A DNA stretch of 64,000 nucleotides from Symsagittifera roscoffensis (GCF_963678635.1 NC_087067.1:14151018-14215017); one strand, 5' to 3'; counted from the stretch's first letter, positions 36,143 through 48,126 are shown. The notes: generated from the sequence alone by a model not told the origin. Made by a program: numbers and translations.

Positions 36143-36821
36143 TCAGTTTACTACAACACCGCTTTTATTATAGTGAATTAGTTATTTTCAGTGCTTCCTT
36201 ATCTTTCGCTGATATCACTTTATCTATTTCTGCATTAACTAATGCAACTTTTGTGCAGTCCTCATCGTACCTATTGTTGAAATTGCTGAGTTGAATATCA
36301 GTTTAGAAACGGTTATGGGTTTTCGGAGGTTATTTTTGATATTTGTTTTTATGACGAATGGCCAAAACAAAGATTTCCATATGTACCAAGAATTTATATG
36401 CCTGACTAATCGCTAAGTTGGGGGAAGGGGGGGTCGATTTCGTGTATGAATAGATTATATAACAGCCAATTTGACCCCTGATTGTCTCTATGATAGGATT
36501 CCCTGCCTGAAACGCCTAAATAAACCCTCATAATTTGTTTCCATGGCAAGAAAGCTATATCCCACCTTCAGTTTTAAAATTTACGGTAAATTTACGATTC
36601 TGCAAAGAAAATCCAAAAGGTTTAGCCATACTGAAAGCACTTGACCTAAAATCATATGTCATGAAATCACGATGGCTGGCCAGAATCATTTCAGCGCCGT
36701 CGTAAAACAGTTTTCCCTTATAAATACTTCGTGATGAAGTTCATGAAGATTCCGATAATGTGATGATGGTAATAATAAAGTTATAAAGATAATGAAGATT
36801 GTGATGTTAATGTCATTACAT

Positions 36822-37100
36822 TCAGTGCCGTGCCGTAGTTGCACTAGATTTTCCTTTTTGAAATGTCCCTGAAACTGATGGAATATCTAAAATAGCAGCC
36901 TTTTGGCTCAGAAAGAAGGCGTTTAGTTCCTTGCTTGATTTAGCTAGTGACGAGCCCAATATTTCACGATCGTCGTGGGCTTGTTGCGCAGAGGAACTCG
37001 AAGACCAACTTTTTTCTGATGCTTCTAACTTGTTGGGTGATGTGAAATTATTATGAGAATACGTAAAGACAGCATTGTTCGCAACACAAGCGAATCTCAA
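36822..37100 (-). CDS. Candidate open frame, copy A, minus strand
   Basis: Frame of 92 codons with non-AT-rich codons: a serine cluster (KSWSSSSSAQQAH), then LAKSSKELNAFFLSQKAAIL and GTFQKGKSSATTARH. Copy B (47,576-47,854) keeps the length exactly. It differs at about nine residues, with only a few silent changes. Such replacement-rich divergence speaks against strong purifying selection. No family recognised; possible exon or chance frame. Confidence 0.28.
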   Translation of the reverse strand: MRFACVANNAVFTYSHNNFTSPNKLEASEKSWSSSSSAQQAHDDREILGSSLAKSSKELNAFFLSQKAAILDIPSVSGTFQKGKSSATTARH

Positions 37101-37372
37101 GAGTTCGTTGAGTCAGAAGCACGCGCGGATCTTAGTGTTTCTAGAGGGATATAATTTCCAAAAAATTTTAAATTTTATAGGTTGATCAAGTTGACCTCCC
37201 CCTCAATACTAGAATAAAGAGGCTTCTTTAGAAAAATTTGGTGTTCTATTGCTAACGGTAGGAATTCCATACTAATTTGAATCCCAAATACCGCACTATG
37301 CTTCGCTCAGCCAAAAAGGGATGTCAAATAGTACCAAATGGTTCCCGTTCATGAATAAGCGCACAATTTCAG

Positions 37373-37971
37373 CAATGGAAGGTGCCAGATAAATTGTAAA
37401 AATTGTTTCAAAATCAAACACAGACTTCGCTTGTGTTAAAATCAATTATCTTTTACATTTCTGACCAGTAGTAGATTTAGAAGGGTAGGCCATTTGACCG
37501 CCAAAAGGATTCAACCGTTTGACCCGGGCGAGGGACTTTGTTTTAAACTGTGTTAAAGTTTTTCCAGTTTTGTGGCTTAGAGCGACAGTTTTCGACTCTT
37601 GGGATGACCTAGGGATCCTTGCAAAACCAACTGGATGAAAAAAAGCATGAAAAATTAGTTTTTTTTGCGTAAACAATTTAATTGTTGAATTGATTGTTCA
37701 ACAATATCTCATGTTTTGCTTAAAAATAAATTTAAAGAAAGTAGCAGAAAAAGGGACTTTTTGAAAAAAAAACTTGTTTTTTTTTACGTTTAAAACATGT
37801 TTTATTAATAATTGGATAAAAAACGTTTTAAACCCCCCGCCCTGCGTTTGACCGCCTAAAGGGGATTTATTCAGTGGTCGAAAAGTCGACCCTCCGAAAT
37901 CTGCTACGGCTCAGAAATGTAAAAGACAGTTGATTCTAACACACGCGGAGTGCATCTAGCACCTTCTATTG
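37373..37971. mobile_element. Foldback element with arms of about 120 bp, copy A
   Basis: The left arm starts CAATGGAAGGTGCCAGAT and the right arm, reverse complemented, starts CAATAGAAGGTGCTAGAT. Both continue through a shared CTTTTACATTTCTGA and a TAGATTT-like stretch towards a GGTCAAAC/TTTGACCG inner part. About 600 bp. No clear target-site duplication and no transposase. It is present in both copies of the 10-kb duplication. Confidence 0.6.
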
Positions 37972-38384
37972 AGTTGTTTTTTGTGCCCTTTTTCATATTT
38001 TCTGCGCCTACTGTTCAAAGTGGCAGTTTGTGATAAAAAGGCATGCGTTCAGAAAATTGAAGAAGCAGTAATTTTCAAGATCATTAAATCAATTTACTTG
38101 AAAAATGTTTCGATTTCTTTTTGAAAGGTTCCGACGATTGATATTTTATGAGCTTATCTGATAAAATATTAATATTAAAATTGCTAGGGTCATGAAATGA
38201 GTTATTTTTCTGAGCTTTGAAAGAAGCGGAACATCTATACTTGGGGTGGTTTTTTATTCAGTCATTTTTCGGCGATCATAATAATATTTGTTTTCAAAAA
38301 ATGTTTCAACTTCATTGAGGGTGTTAGCTCTCTGAATTCAAAAGTAAAAAAAATTGCTAATTTGTCCGTGCTCTGAATTAATTT

Positions 38385-38588
38385 ATGCGCGCCGTGAAGA
38401 TTTTATTTATGATGCTGAAAGCGAAACGCAATTTTCTATGCGTCGCGAACTATTCCGCTCTACAAAATCGTTCCAAATTAAATTGGGACAGCAAGCTTAA
38501 ATTCCGTATGAATTACTGTTCTGGTCCGTCAATTTTTGTTTTGCTGAAAGAATTGCCATATTTGAATCAAAAACTTGCTTCAATTTGA
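38385..38588 (+). pseudogene. Candidate open frame, copy A
   Basis: Begins MRAVKILFMMLKAKRNFLCV and continues with CpG-containing, GC-richer codons (ANYSALQNRSKLNW) before drifting into AT-rich sequence. Copy B (49,148-49,480) continues further in frame, owing to a deletion, into FFIRVVRMPNLLIKQK. There copy A has a TAA. Function is unknown, and the two copies disagree on structure, so neither is a confident gene. Confidence 0.22.
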
Positions 38589-39196
38589 GTAAGAAAAGTT
38601 TCTATGCTTTAATTTTTGACCGCCCACGGTATGCGTAAATAGTTATATGGAAATATTGCGCACATTAATTATCCTAATTTGATACTATCCAACTCTCATT
38701 TTTTCTCAAAAAATGCTGCTGCTGTAATATGTTTAAAGTTTTGAGCTCAAAACTTCAATGTCCTTCAGATGGCATGTAAAATTTAGTCATAAATTTTCAC
38801 TGAAAAAGTCGAGTTTTGTCTGGCTACAAAAACCGAGCACAAATTTTCGACTTTGTTCGACTAACGAAAATGAGAATTCCGGTCTAAGCAGTGCATTAAC
38901 TCCTATTTTCTCGATTACAAAAACCTCAAAGAAACGCACGGATAGTTCATTCTTTATTCGTGTTGTCTAAATGTCGAACCTTCTTATCAAGCAAAAAATC
39001 GACATTTTTGCCAAGCCCAAATATTTCAAAAAAACTATCACAACTTCCTTGTCAACATGGCAGTTTCCAAATTCTGTTTTTCAAGATCCTGTACTTGGTT
39101 TCTAGATCTTGCCTGATTTATGTGATCTGAAACTACTTATTTGTAAACATCCTCTGTTATAGTAGTATTTGTAACCTTTTATAAAAGGAATTGAAG

Positions 39197-39204
<8 letters not shown>

Positions 39205-39227
<23 letters not shown>

Positions 39228-39231
39228 TGTT
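39205..39231. repeat. (TTG)n microsatellite
   Basis: About nine TTG/GTT units. Copy B has only about four at 49,581-49,595. Confidence 0.9.
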
Positions 39232-40340
39232 GAATGAATCAGGGGCCTACATAGGGTTTTCGCAATCAGACGCGTACATAAGATCTCTGTTGAACTCTCC
39301 GTTGACTTTGAGCTCGCAAGAATTAGTAAGCAGACCCTAATTTGTCTAAAGTTTTTCATAGGTTTCAATAATAAAAACAAGACAAAAATGCAGTTTGCGT
39401 AATATTGTATTGAATTTTGTGTAAAATAGTGAGTTTTTAAAAAGTTTGTTTTTAAAAAACTTTCTCAACTACTTTCTAAACAAATGACTTGTTCAAAAAA
39501 TATTAAGTTTTCTGCCAAATTAACTGCGTGAAAATAGTGTCAATTACCCAGTTGGTTTTCGCGGTTACGTCATACAATGTCTTTAAAGTACAAATTTTAA
39601 GTTAAATTGAGTTTCATTCATTTCACTCGTGCTGTTTTCAGAAAAAAATTTGATTTTTTTCGCTTCATTTTCTTTTGAAAACGCTAATAGTTTTTTCTTG
39701 TTTACCAAATTTTTAGCGGAATCAAAATGGAAGTTGCGGTCAAAAATTTTACTTTGGAGTGAAAGATGATAGGAGCATGTAATTTATTTTATTTCAAAAA
39801 ATCAGTAGTTTGTTTTACGATTACTGGATCTTCTCAATAGTATTTTGGCTAAAGTAAATTTTTTTGGTGTATTACTATTTTTGGAGTCCTGCTATATTAT
39901 GTTTGACCCAGTGGAAACATTTTATATTTCATACTCTTTTTCTAATGCTCGGTAATGGTTTCCTAATATTTGTGACTTTGAGCAATTTAATCGGCCGAAA
40001 AAGTGCGTTTTAGATAATTTAATTTTTTTCACGTGTTTTATTTTTGTTCTGAATGATTTGCGACGTCAAAAGGAATAATTTTAGGTTAATTAATTAGGTT
40101 CAAGCTTCGTTGATCGAAAAAGGATATTCCCAACAATTTGGCAATAACTATATTTTTTGCTACTCATTATATAAAATAAAAGAAAGCAGAACTGGTTGGA
40201 AAACTGATAGAATTCGGGTTTCGAAAGTGGATTTTAATGTTTAGTTTCTCGGCGGAATATGAAAATTACCTGTTGATCTAATTTTCTCAAATTGGGCTAG
40301 TTTTACAAAGATAGTGTTAATTATGAAATATTTTTTCGAA

Positions 40341-40410
40341 GACGCTTAGCATACTGGCAGGGCGTTCACTTCGTGATTGTCAGATCGTGTAATCGTTCCC
40401 CTGCCATGGC
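40341..40410 (+). repeat. tRNA-like (SINE-head-like) sequence, copy A
   Basis: Contains an A-box-like TTAGCATACTGG and, about 40 nt further on, a B-box-like TAATCGTTCCCC (TAATCGATCCCC in copy B at 50,704-50,772). These are followed by CTGCC. The stem pairing is too poor for a functional tRNA. A tRNA-derived SINE fragment is the simplest reading. Confidence 0.3.
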
Positions 40411-40565
40411 AATGATATTGTGTTAGGAAGAGTTCTCACTTGACCTCTAGCTTCATTTACCACAGCCTGGACAAGTTCGGGTGCAATTATGGTTCCACAT
40501 GAAAGTTCTAGGCTAAAAAAAAACGACCTTTAGTCGCTAAAAAAGCGTCACTCAACAAAAAGAAT

Positions 40566-40895
40566 TCAGCCTGGAATGTGGGGAACCTCTGCGAAATTTA
40601 GGGAGCAATGAAATTTAGGGAGCTTCAGCATTAAATTTTGAAAGTTAGTTTCAAAAACAGTCATTTTTTCTGTTTTACTTGATTTCATTGACACTTTTTC
40701 GGAACTATGGAATTCGCTCCTGCTTCCTGAGTGCAATGACATTTTAGACGGCTTTTCATTTAAGGGTAAGATATGAATGAAAAACTTATCTCGGTGCCTT
40801 GAATCGAATCTTTGTGATGAACTTTGCACTACTTTTGTGACGTATACAAACGAATACTGTGTATATTGAACAAACATCAGGAAACACAAGGTCAT
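40566..40895 (-). CDS. Candidate open frame, copy A, minus strand
   Basis: A frame of 109 codons. The middle part is charged and serine-rich (SSQRFDSRHRDKFFIHILPL, SGSRSEFHSSEKVSMKSSK) with balanced codons. Copy B (50,960-51,253) matches for about 85 residues with few replacements (V to L, M to I, S to P) and then diverges. It lies on the same strand as the 36,822 frame, which would allow one minus-strand gene, but splice phases were not resolved. No family recognised. Confidence 0.3.
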   Translation of the reverse strand: MTLCFLMFVQYTQYSFVYVTKVVQSSSQRFDSRHRDKFFIHILPLNEKPSKMSLHSGSRSEFHSSEKVSMKSSKTEKMTVFETNFQNLMLKLPKFHCSLNFAEVPHIPG

Positions 40896-43515
40896 TGTGA
40901 GTTTAGTCCAACATCAAAACTTTCATTCATTCTCTTTTCTCTTGTATTTACATTCAAAGGCCTGCTTTCAACCTGAATCAAGTTTCGAGTTTTTGGTCAA
41001 TCACATTATTTTATCTCGAAAAGACATTTGGATGGATCGTTTTCTGACTGGCCTAAGTTTTATGTCGGCTGTGTCAAACTAGCATCAAAGTCCACAATTG
41101 AAGATATTTCGATGCTACCAAGTAGAATTTTCCTAAGGAAGATGTTAGATTGAATTGAACTCACGTAGTTCATTGAATTCTTGCGAAATATGGTGTTTGT
41201 CAGTTCTAGATATGAAATCGCGGTGAACAATTATGAAGATATTTTGTTTGAGTGAATGTTGATTTGTGGCATGTTCGAATTGTGACCTTTAAAACATGCG
41301 AACTGATCACATTGGGAACATAAAACATCGAAGCAACGTCCTTAAAATCATGTAAAACAAGTTTTGAAAATTGTTCTGTATTGTGCTGAAAAAAGATAAT
41401 TTTATCCGTAGGCATTTGCACTTAAAAAGCCAAAAAAACACGTGACGGTTAGACTTTTTCAGAAATAAAAACAAAAAACGCTATATTTTTTGCTATACAT
41501 TTGTTTTGCTTTTGATGCTCTTGATACAGTTGGAATTTATTATGGTTTGACCTGGAAAATTTTAGACTGAAATCACTTATTTTAATGACATAATAATCTG
41601 TTCAGATTTTTCAATCATAGTGCACGCATTTTTTAATACAAAAGATTTTCTAAAAGTAAACTAGCTTTAATTTGTATTCAAGTTGATTAAATCTTTTCAA
41701 GATAGCATTGGCAAATATTACATTCAAGTCTTTTGTGATTTGCATTATACACCTGCGGCTGAAAAGTCATTTGCTCACTTTTTTGTTGGTACGTAGTCTG
41801 AACTAGCGAGGGGAATTAATTGCATGCTTGGTAATATCTTTTTAATGGCTTTTCTAATCACTGAAGACTGAAGGTTCTGTTGACGGACTCAGAGGAGTAA
41901 TTGCTCATCTTTTATGCATAGATTCTAATCACTTCGTGAAATCAAGGCAGGGGTGAAAAGAAAACGGTTTCCTTTTAGTTGAGAAATTTAAGTAGAACTG
42001 CTTCTTTTAGTTCAAAATCTGTATTTGTGGCTTTTTTATTACTAGTTAACCTAGAAGTATAATAAAGGCTGTGTAAAAAGGCTACTTTCCTAGTTTTCTA
42101 AAGCCTGATTGTACTTGAATTTTTTTAAAAGCAAAATTAGTTTATCATCAGAATTTTTTGTCATTGAGATTCCTTAGTGAAATAACTAATTTTCAGTTTT
42201 ATTTGACCTAATACATGAATCAGCGCTGCATTTGCTTCTAATTTATTTGTAATTGGTTTTGCGTGGCACCTCCATATCACTTATCGGACTTTAATTGAGA
42301 TCATGTGACTATTCAAAGTTCCATAAATTCACGAAATTTTGTCGCAAGGTAAACCATGCTTAGATTTTGAGCTCAAAGCGTCCAATTTCGTAGACTGTTC
42401 AAAAATCGCATTAAAATTTCAGTTAAAAATTCGGCATTGCCTGGAAAAACGGCAAGACGGCAATTCGTAACAGGTGACAGTTCATAACAAGCAGCAATTG
42501 GTTCCAAGGCATATGCAAGTAGAACACGTTTGCTCCTTTTCGTTCCGCTGCGCTGACATCCGGCACGAGAGGAACACTAAGTGTGAATCGGTGTTCCCCG
42601 CTTAAACTATTGTTACAAATCGTTGCTTTTTACGAATTGTCGCCCTTTATAAATTGTGATCTGTTACAAAGTATCGCTTCACAGTAACAAACAGCACTAT
42701 ACACAAACGTCTTTTTACCATTATATCCCTCCACCAAATTTAAGCCCCTCTGATGTTGTGCTTTCAAGAAAAACAGACCAGCGCGAAAAAGACATGCGCC
42801 ACAGACCAGCGTTTAAAAAATAATTTAACTGCGACCGTAGCGGCGACCAAAGCCAATGTAGCTCAGACTGATTTGACGAAAACATTTGTTGTTTTTTTTG
42901 ACAAATAAAAATGGGGAGGAACTTTGTATTCGGGTTTGTTTTAGTTTTTCTTTCTTTTTTTGTTTTCCAAGCAATATTAGATACCACAGATAAACATAGG
43001 AATGGGCCGAGTGATAAATCATTTTAAGATTCTTTCAGTCGGTATTCAAATGACATTTCAAAAAAATTCAAAAATTAGTCCCCGAGTCGAGAAAAACTGG
43101 TCCGAAAATTTGAGATTTCGTCAATTTCGATTAGTAACGCAATCGAGTAACGTTTGTTATATGGATTTTTATTGTTTTTTAAAGAAATTTAGGATAAAAA
43201 ACTTGTTTTTAAAATGAAAAAAAAAAACTAGTTTTGGATGTTTTATTGCGCTTGTTTGGCGAAAAAAAAATTTAAAAATAATTTATAACTGTGCAAAAAT
43301 TTAGAAAACTTTTTTTAAACTTTTTGTTTATTATTGTTTTTTGGTGACAAATGTTGTCAGTCATATCTAATTTACTAATTTTCTACGCTTTCGTATAGTT
43401 ATCGAATAACTACCTACTAAAAAGCACACTAATTGAAGAAAAGTAAAAAAAATAACATATTTACATTTTTTTAATGAATATGGTCGGAACATTCTGTGCT
43501 ACTTGCACAACAACC

Positions 43516-43736
43516 GGATCAAGTTAACATCCTCCCACCCCAACCCCCCCCCCCCCCCCCATCCCCCCAAGATAAGTCCAAGTTAAGATCTTCCACCCCA
43601 TTTTTTAATTCGCGTCAAATTTGCTAAGCGCTGCATGTAAAATGCTGGATTCTGATTGGCTGAGAACCAAGTCAACAATCCTTCCCCCAAACGGCCTTAG
43701 GGGGGGGGGGGGAGGGGGAGGATGTTAACTTGGTCC
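43516..43736. mobile_element. C/G-tract foldback MITE, copy B
   Basis: Same element and same CAACAACCGG target-site duplication as copy A (43,508-43,517 and 43,737-43,746). The C run is about twice as long as in copy A, the G run equal. Confidence 0.8.
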
Positions 43737-44705
43737 CAACAACCGGCTATTCTTGCGTTAGTTTTGATTATATCAATGGTTGAAAAAAAACATGCGTATG
43801 GCAGTATTGCCGAAATTATCTTGGAATAGGTGCGATTGTAACGATTGAAACGAATGGGGCAAAAAATTTCAGCAATGACAATTTTTAGTAGGTTTATTGA
43901 GGAAATTTTCTGCAGAACGGAACTAGAAATGAACGGAACTAGAACGGTACTAGACATTCAAACCATAGCGAACGAAACTCGATGTTTCCAGTTTCTGTCT
44001 GCGACTTTAACCTTGCTTAGACTATGAAACTTCGGCCAAGGAATTAACTTCGGTGCGAATTTGAAAGTTAGCCGCGGACCTCGACGCGGCTAGTTAGAGG
44101 ACAGTCGAAACAAAAAAGGGGGCACATTACGGTCCTTCGCACATGAGAGATTCCCCTTTATACAAGCTGACTCGTTTTGTGTTAATGAACGAGGTGAAAT
44201 ATCCCCTGTAAATGGCGTCTGTTTCTGTTGGCTATGCCTTAATACATTTTCAATAAATGCATCGCAACTTTTGTTGCACTCTGAAAAACTTTATTTCTCT
44301 CCCTCAATCGATTCGGTTGGTGAAGAGAGTGTTAGCTTGGTCCTAAGTATTTTAAAGGTTGGATTGTAGTAGATGCAACGATTTCGCTGCTGTCCCATTA
44401 AATCGCGTGACCATTTCACATGTAAAATGTAAATGTAATTTTGGCCTTTTGAGTGCACGTAGCACGTAAAATAATACTATTTGCTTGAATGAAATGAAGC
44501 CGTCAAAGAGAGAATTAAATTGGAGTTACGCAACTATGTGCATGTATTTCCCTCGTTAACCAATCAGGAACGAGTGTTTGAGACGATATAGTTACGTAAG
44601 TTGCCACGCTTACAAATTGTTACTATTTATAGAAAATGAATCGCATTTTCTCTACTCTACACGTTTTATCCTCTCGTCGTAAAACACTAATTGCTTATTC
44701 TCGGC

Positions 44706-45162
44706 GGGTCTAGGACAACAGGCCGACGGGACTTCAAGCCGAAGGGACTTCAGGCCGAAAATTAAACCTTACAAGCACCTCAAATCATTATTTTGTCATC
44801 TGTAAAACGTTGCTTGTCAAAATCGTAGGCTAGTTTGCTGCATAATAAGCGTCATTTATGACAATGAATTACTTAGGATTGGCATTAGTTAATAATATCA
44901 GCCGTTTTTTTGAAATGCATAAATTATAAACAAGAAAATTACCTTCAACTGTGTTTTATTTTTCAACTTTCCTTAACATCATTTGGAGGTTTAAATCTTA
45001 TAAAAACGCTTATAATTACCGAATAAAGATCATGAAATTGAGAAATTCTTCAAAAAAGTTTCAAATTAACCTTATTTCATGACTTAATGTGAAAATTTTC
45101 GGCTTGAAGTCCCTAATTTTACGATTCGGCTTGAAGTCCCGTCGGCTTGATGTCCGGCACCC
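44706..45162. mobile_element. MITE unit 1 (457 bp)
   Basis: The full-length unit of the pair, with both inverted-repeat ends and an AT-rich centre of about 340 bp. Confidence 0.85.
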
Positions 45163-45163
45163 A

Positions 45164-45383
45164 GGGTCTAGGACAACAGGCCGACGGGACTGCAAGCCGA
45201 AGGGACTTCAGGCCGAAAATTAAATAACGCTTATAATTACCGAATAAAGATCATGAAATTGAGAAATTCTTCAAAAAAGTTTCAAATTAACCTTATTTCA
45301 TGACTTAATGAGAAAATTTTCGGCTTGAAGTCCCTAATTTTACGATTCGGCTTGAAGTCCCGTCGGCTTGATGTCCGGCACCC
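45164..45383. mobile_element. MITE unit 2 (220 bp, internally deleted)
   Basis: Same ends as unit 1 but about 236 bp of the centre is missing (AAATTAAA is joined to TAACGCTTATAATTACC). Confidence 0.85.
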
Positions 45384-45384
45384 A

Positions 45385-45492
45385 TTCTCGGCTACGCAAA
45401 TAAAACATCGGCGTGAACTCTCGGACGTGATTGCAGGAAATTCAGACAACGAATTAAACTATGCGCATTTTGACCGCTTGATGTCGTCGCGA
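45385..45492 (+). CDS. Candidate exon, copy B (interrupted upstream by the MITE)
   Basis: After the right target-site duplication the frame reads FSATQIKHRRELSDVIAG and continues NSDNELNYAHFDRLMSSR to the donor GA|GTAAGT. This is a compact run of GC-rich codons rich in charged residues, unlike the surroundings. Whether the exon begins at the internal acceptor (GATTGCAG, ending 45,436) or further upstream is open. The arginine-rich frame from the upstream ATG (about 44,636) is not in phase with it. The family is unknown. The MITE separates it from its promoter-like region, so copy B is probably damaged. Confidence 0.42.
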
Positions 45493-46727
45493 GTAAGTTA
45501 TTACGCCAAGCCAAATTTACCTGAAAATAAAATGGAAAATGCATGAAAATCAAAAATAGCTGAAATTTGAATTGGAAATTGCAGCAGGAAATAAGTAGCT
45601 AGCACAGACCAACCAACTATTGTAGCTTGACATTTTGGGGGACCACGGACCACCACACACACAGCGGGATTGGGGGGATTTTATTATTGCTGCGTTGTTG
45701 TAAAACCGAAAAGGGAATTGGAATTGAAAACACATGGAACTGGGAATAAGAAAAATGTAAAATACTGCAGCAAAGGAGGCCGTTCATTGACAAATTCATG
45801 TGCTCTCTCTCTCTCTGTTTCCCTGCAATATTTTATTTTATAGCTATTGCTCCATGTATAAATTTTGCATTTAGTAGAGCTCCTCTCTCAGCAAGAGAGC
45901 TTAACATAATAATAATAATAGCTAGCAAGATATTTTATATCCTTTGCTATTTCTGCTTGCTAGCTTGTTTTGTTACTACATAACATACAGTTTAGAATTC
46001 AACCATTTCATTTACGCATTCGCTTCGCAGGCATTTGCTCTACTAACTAAACTGTACAAAGAAAGCGTTCTCTACTTCTTTCTCTCTTTCTATCTGAGAC
46101 GAGCTAAAATTGAAAATACATGCACACACAACGCAAAATATTCTCGCGATTTTCGCTTAGTTCAGACTCGAATCTTATGTACAATTGTTCAGTTTATGAC
46201 GTGTTTTTGCAAATCAGAAAAAGCTACTGAAAAAGTCAGTTTAATCGACTGTTTTTTGTCTTAAAATGGCCATTTAATCATTGGTAATAACAAAGAGCAA
46301 CTCATTTTGTAGTTATGACATTTTCGGCAATAATTATGACCGACATAGTTTGAGGCTAGGATAACCTAAACCGCAGACTAATCTAAAGTTCACTGTTCTA
46401 TTATCTTTTTCTCTGTTTCAGTCGATTCACATCGTCATGCAAATCTCGACATGAATTTCAAAACTTTCTTACCGATTCTTGACTGATTCGTTGGCCTCAA
46501 TTTATACTCCTTCCTCCTTAGCAGCTGTTGGTTACAACGATTTCTTTTCGGATATTTTGATAAAGATTTTCTCGCCAGTCGTCAATTCAATATATGGTAT
46601 CGCAATATTATTTTAATTTCAAATGAAGTCAAGCTTTTACCTTCTGGACTTTTCAGTTACTTGATTTTGCGCCCCGAAAAGTAAAAAAAACGCCCAGACG
46701 AACCCTTAGAAAGACTAGCAGTGTTGT

Positions 46728-46905
46728 CTGACCCCTGACCTCCTATAGCCCTGAGTGTTGGTCACGTGATTCCATTCGACGCGGCTCAACGAAGACGATT
46801 CAACCACGTCACCCCGACCCCTCGCTCCTCCGCCTTGGGACGCTATGTTATCCTCCCCCCTTCGGATGTCAGTAATCAGCCCAAGTAGCGCCCCCAACCC
46901 AAAGG
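46728..46905. promoter_or_regulatory. GC-rich CpG-containing block, copy B
   Basis: Identical core to the copy A block, including TCACGTGA and CCACGTCACC, although the flanks have diverged by a few percent. Confidence 0.35.
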
Positions 46906-47575
46906 TCAGTTTACTACAACACCGCATTTATTATAGTGAATTAGTTATTTTCAGTGCTTCCTTATCTTTCGCTGATATCACTTTATCTATTTCTGCATTA
47001 ACTAATGCAACTTTTGTGCAGTCCTCATCGTACCTATTGTTGAAATTGCTGAGTTGAATACGGTTATGGGTTTTCGGAGGTTATTTTTGACATTTCTTTT
47101 TATGACGAATGGCCAAAACAAAGATTTCCATATGTACCAAGAATTTATATGCCTGACTAATCGCTCAGTTGGGGGAAGGGGGGGGGGGTCGATTTCGTGT
47201 ATGAATAGATTATATAACAGCCAATTTGACTCCTGATTGTCTCTATGATAGGATTTCCTGCCTGAAACGCCTAAATAAACCCTCATAATTTGTTTCCATG
47301 GCAAGAAAGCTATATCCCACCTTCAGTTTAAAAATTTACGGTAAATTTACGATTCTGCAAAGAAAATCCAAAAAGTTAGCCATACTGAAAGCACTTAACC
47401 TAAAATCATATGTCATGAAATCACGATGGCTGGCCAGAATCATGACAGCTCCGTCGTAAAACATTTTTCCCTTATAATTTCTTCGTGATGGAGTTCATGA
47501 AGATTCCGATACTGTGATGATGGTAATAATAAAGTTATAAAGATAATGAAGATTGTGATGTTAATGTCATTACAT

Positions 47576-47854
47576 TCAGTGCCGTGCCGTAGTTGCACTA
47601 GATTTTATCTTTTGAAATGTCCCTGAAACTAATGGAATATCTAAAATAGCAGCCTTTTGGCTCAGAAAGAAGGCGTTTAGTTCCTTGCTTGATTTGGCTA
47701 GCGACGAGCCCAATCTTTCACGATCTTCGGGGGCTTGTTGCGGAGAGGAACTCGAAGACCAACTTTTTTCTGATGCTTCTAACTTGTTGGGTGAAGTGAA
47801 ATTATTATGAGAATACGTAAAGACAGGATTGTTCGCAACACAAGCGAATCTCAA
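47576..47854 (-). CDS. Candidate open frame, copy B, minus strand
   Basis: Counterpart of 36,822-37,100 with the same length and start. Replacements include AQQAHDD to PQQAPED and GTFQKGK to GTFQKIK. No function recognised. Confidence 0.28.
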   Translation of the reverse strand: MRFACVANNPVFTYSHNNFTSPNKLEASEKSWSSSSSPQQAPEDRERLGSSLAKSSKELNAFFLSQKAAILDIPLVSGTFQKIKSSATTARH

Positions 47855-48126
47855 GAGTTCGTTGAGTCAGAAGCACGCGCGGATCTTAGTGTTTCTTGAG
47901 AGATAGAATTTCCAAAAAATTTTAAATTTTATAGGTTGATCAAGTTGACCTCCCCCTCAATACTAGAATAACGAGGCTTCTTTAGAAAAATTTGGTGTTC
48001 TATTGCTAACGGTAGGAATTCCATACTAATTTGAATCACAAATACCGCACTATGCTTCGGTCAGCCAAAAAGGGATGTCAAATAGTACCAAAGGGTCCCC
48101 TTTTATGAATAAGCGCACAATTTCAG

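Larger units (their letters stand above)
32222..42241. repeat. 10-kb segmental tandem duplication, copy A
   Basis: Begins TTTATTTGTAATTGGTTTTG and ends ATTTGCTTCTA, where copy B starts at once. About 10,020 bp. Relative to copy B it lacks the double MITE and 43 bp at the same site, and keeps about 390 bp (roughly 38,531-38,918) that copy B has lost. Confidence 0.95.
44697..45392. mobile_element. Double MITE insertion with 9-bp target-site duplication
   Basis: Two related inverted-repeat elements lie head to tail, separated by one base, and the pair is flanked by ATTCTCGGC on both sides (44,697-44,705 and 45,384-45,392). The termini are GGGTCTAGGACAACAGGCCG and, reverse complemented, GGGTGCCGGACATCAAGCCG. 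The subterminal motif GGGACTTCAAGCCGAA repeats within the arms. A 9-bp duplication and long GC-rich arms are typical of Mutator-like elements; that assignment is inference. There is no transposase. Confidence 0.85.

Noticed and set aside
45944-46264. 106-codon plus frame in copy B
   Set aside because: Copy A is interrupted by TGA at the same place and the sequence is low-complexity and AT-rich.
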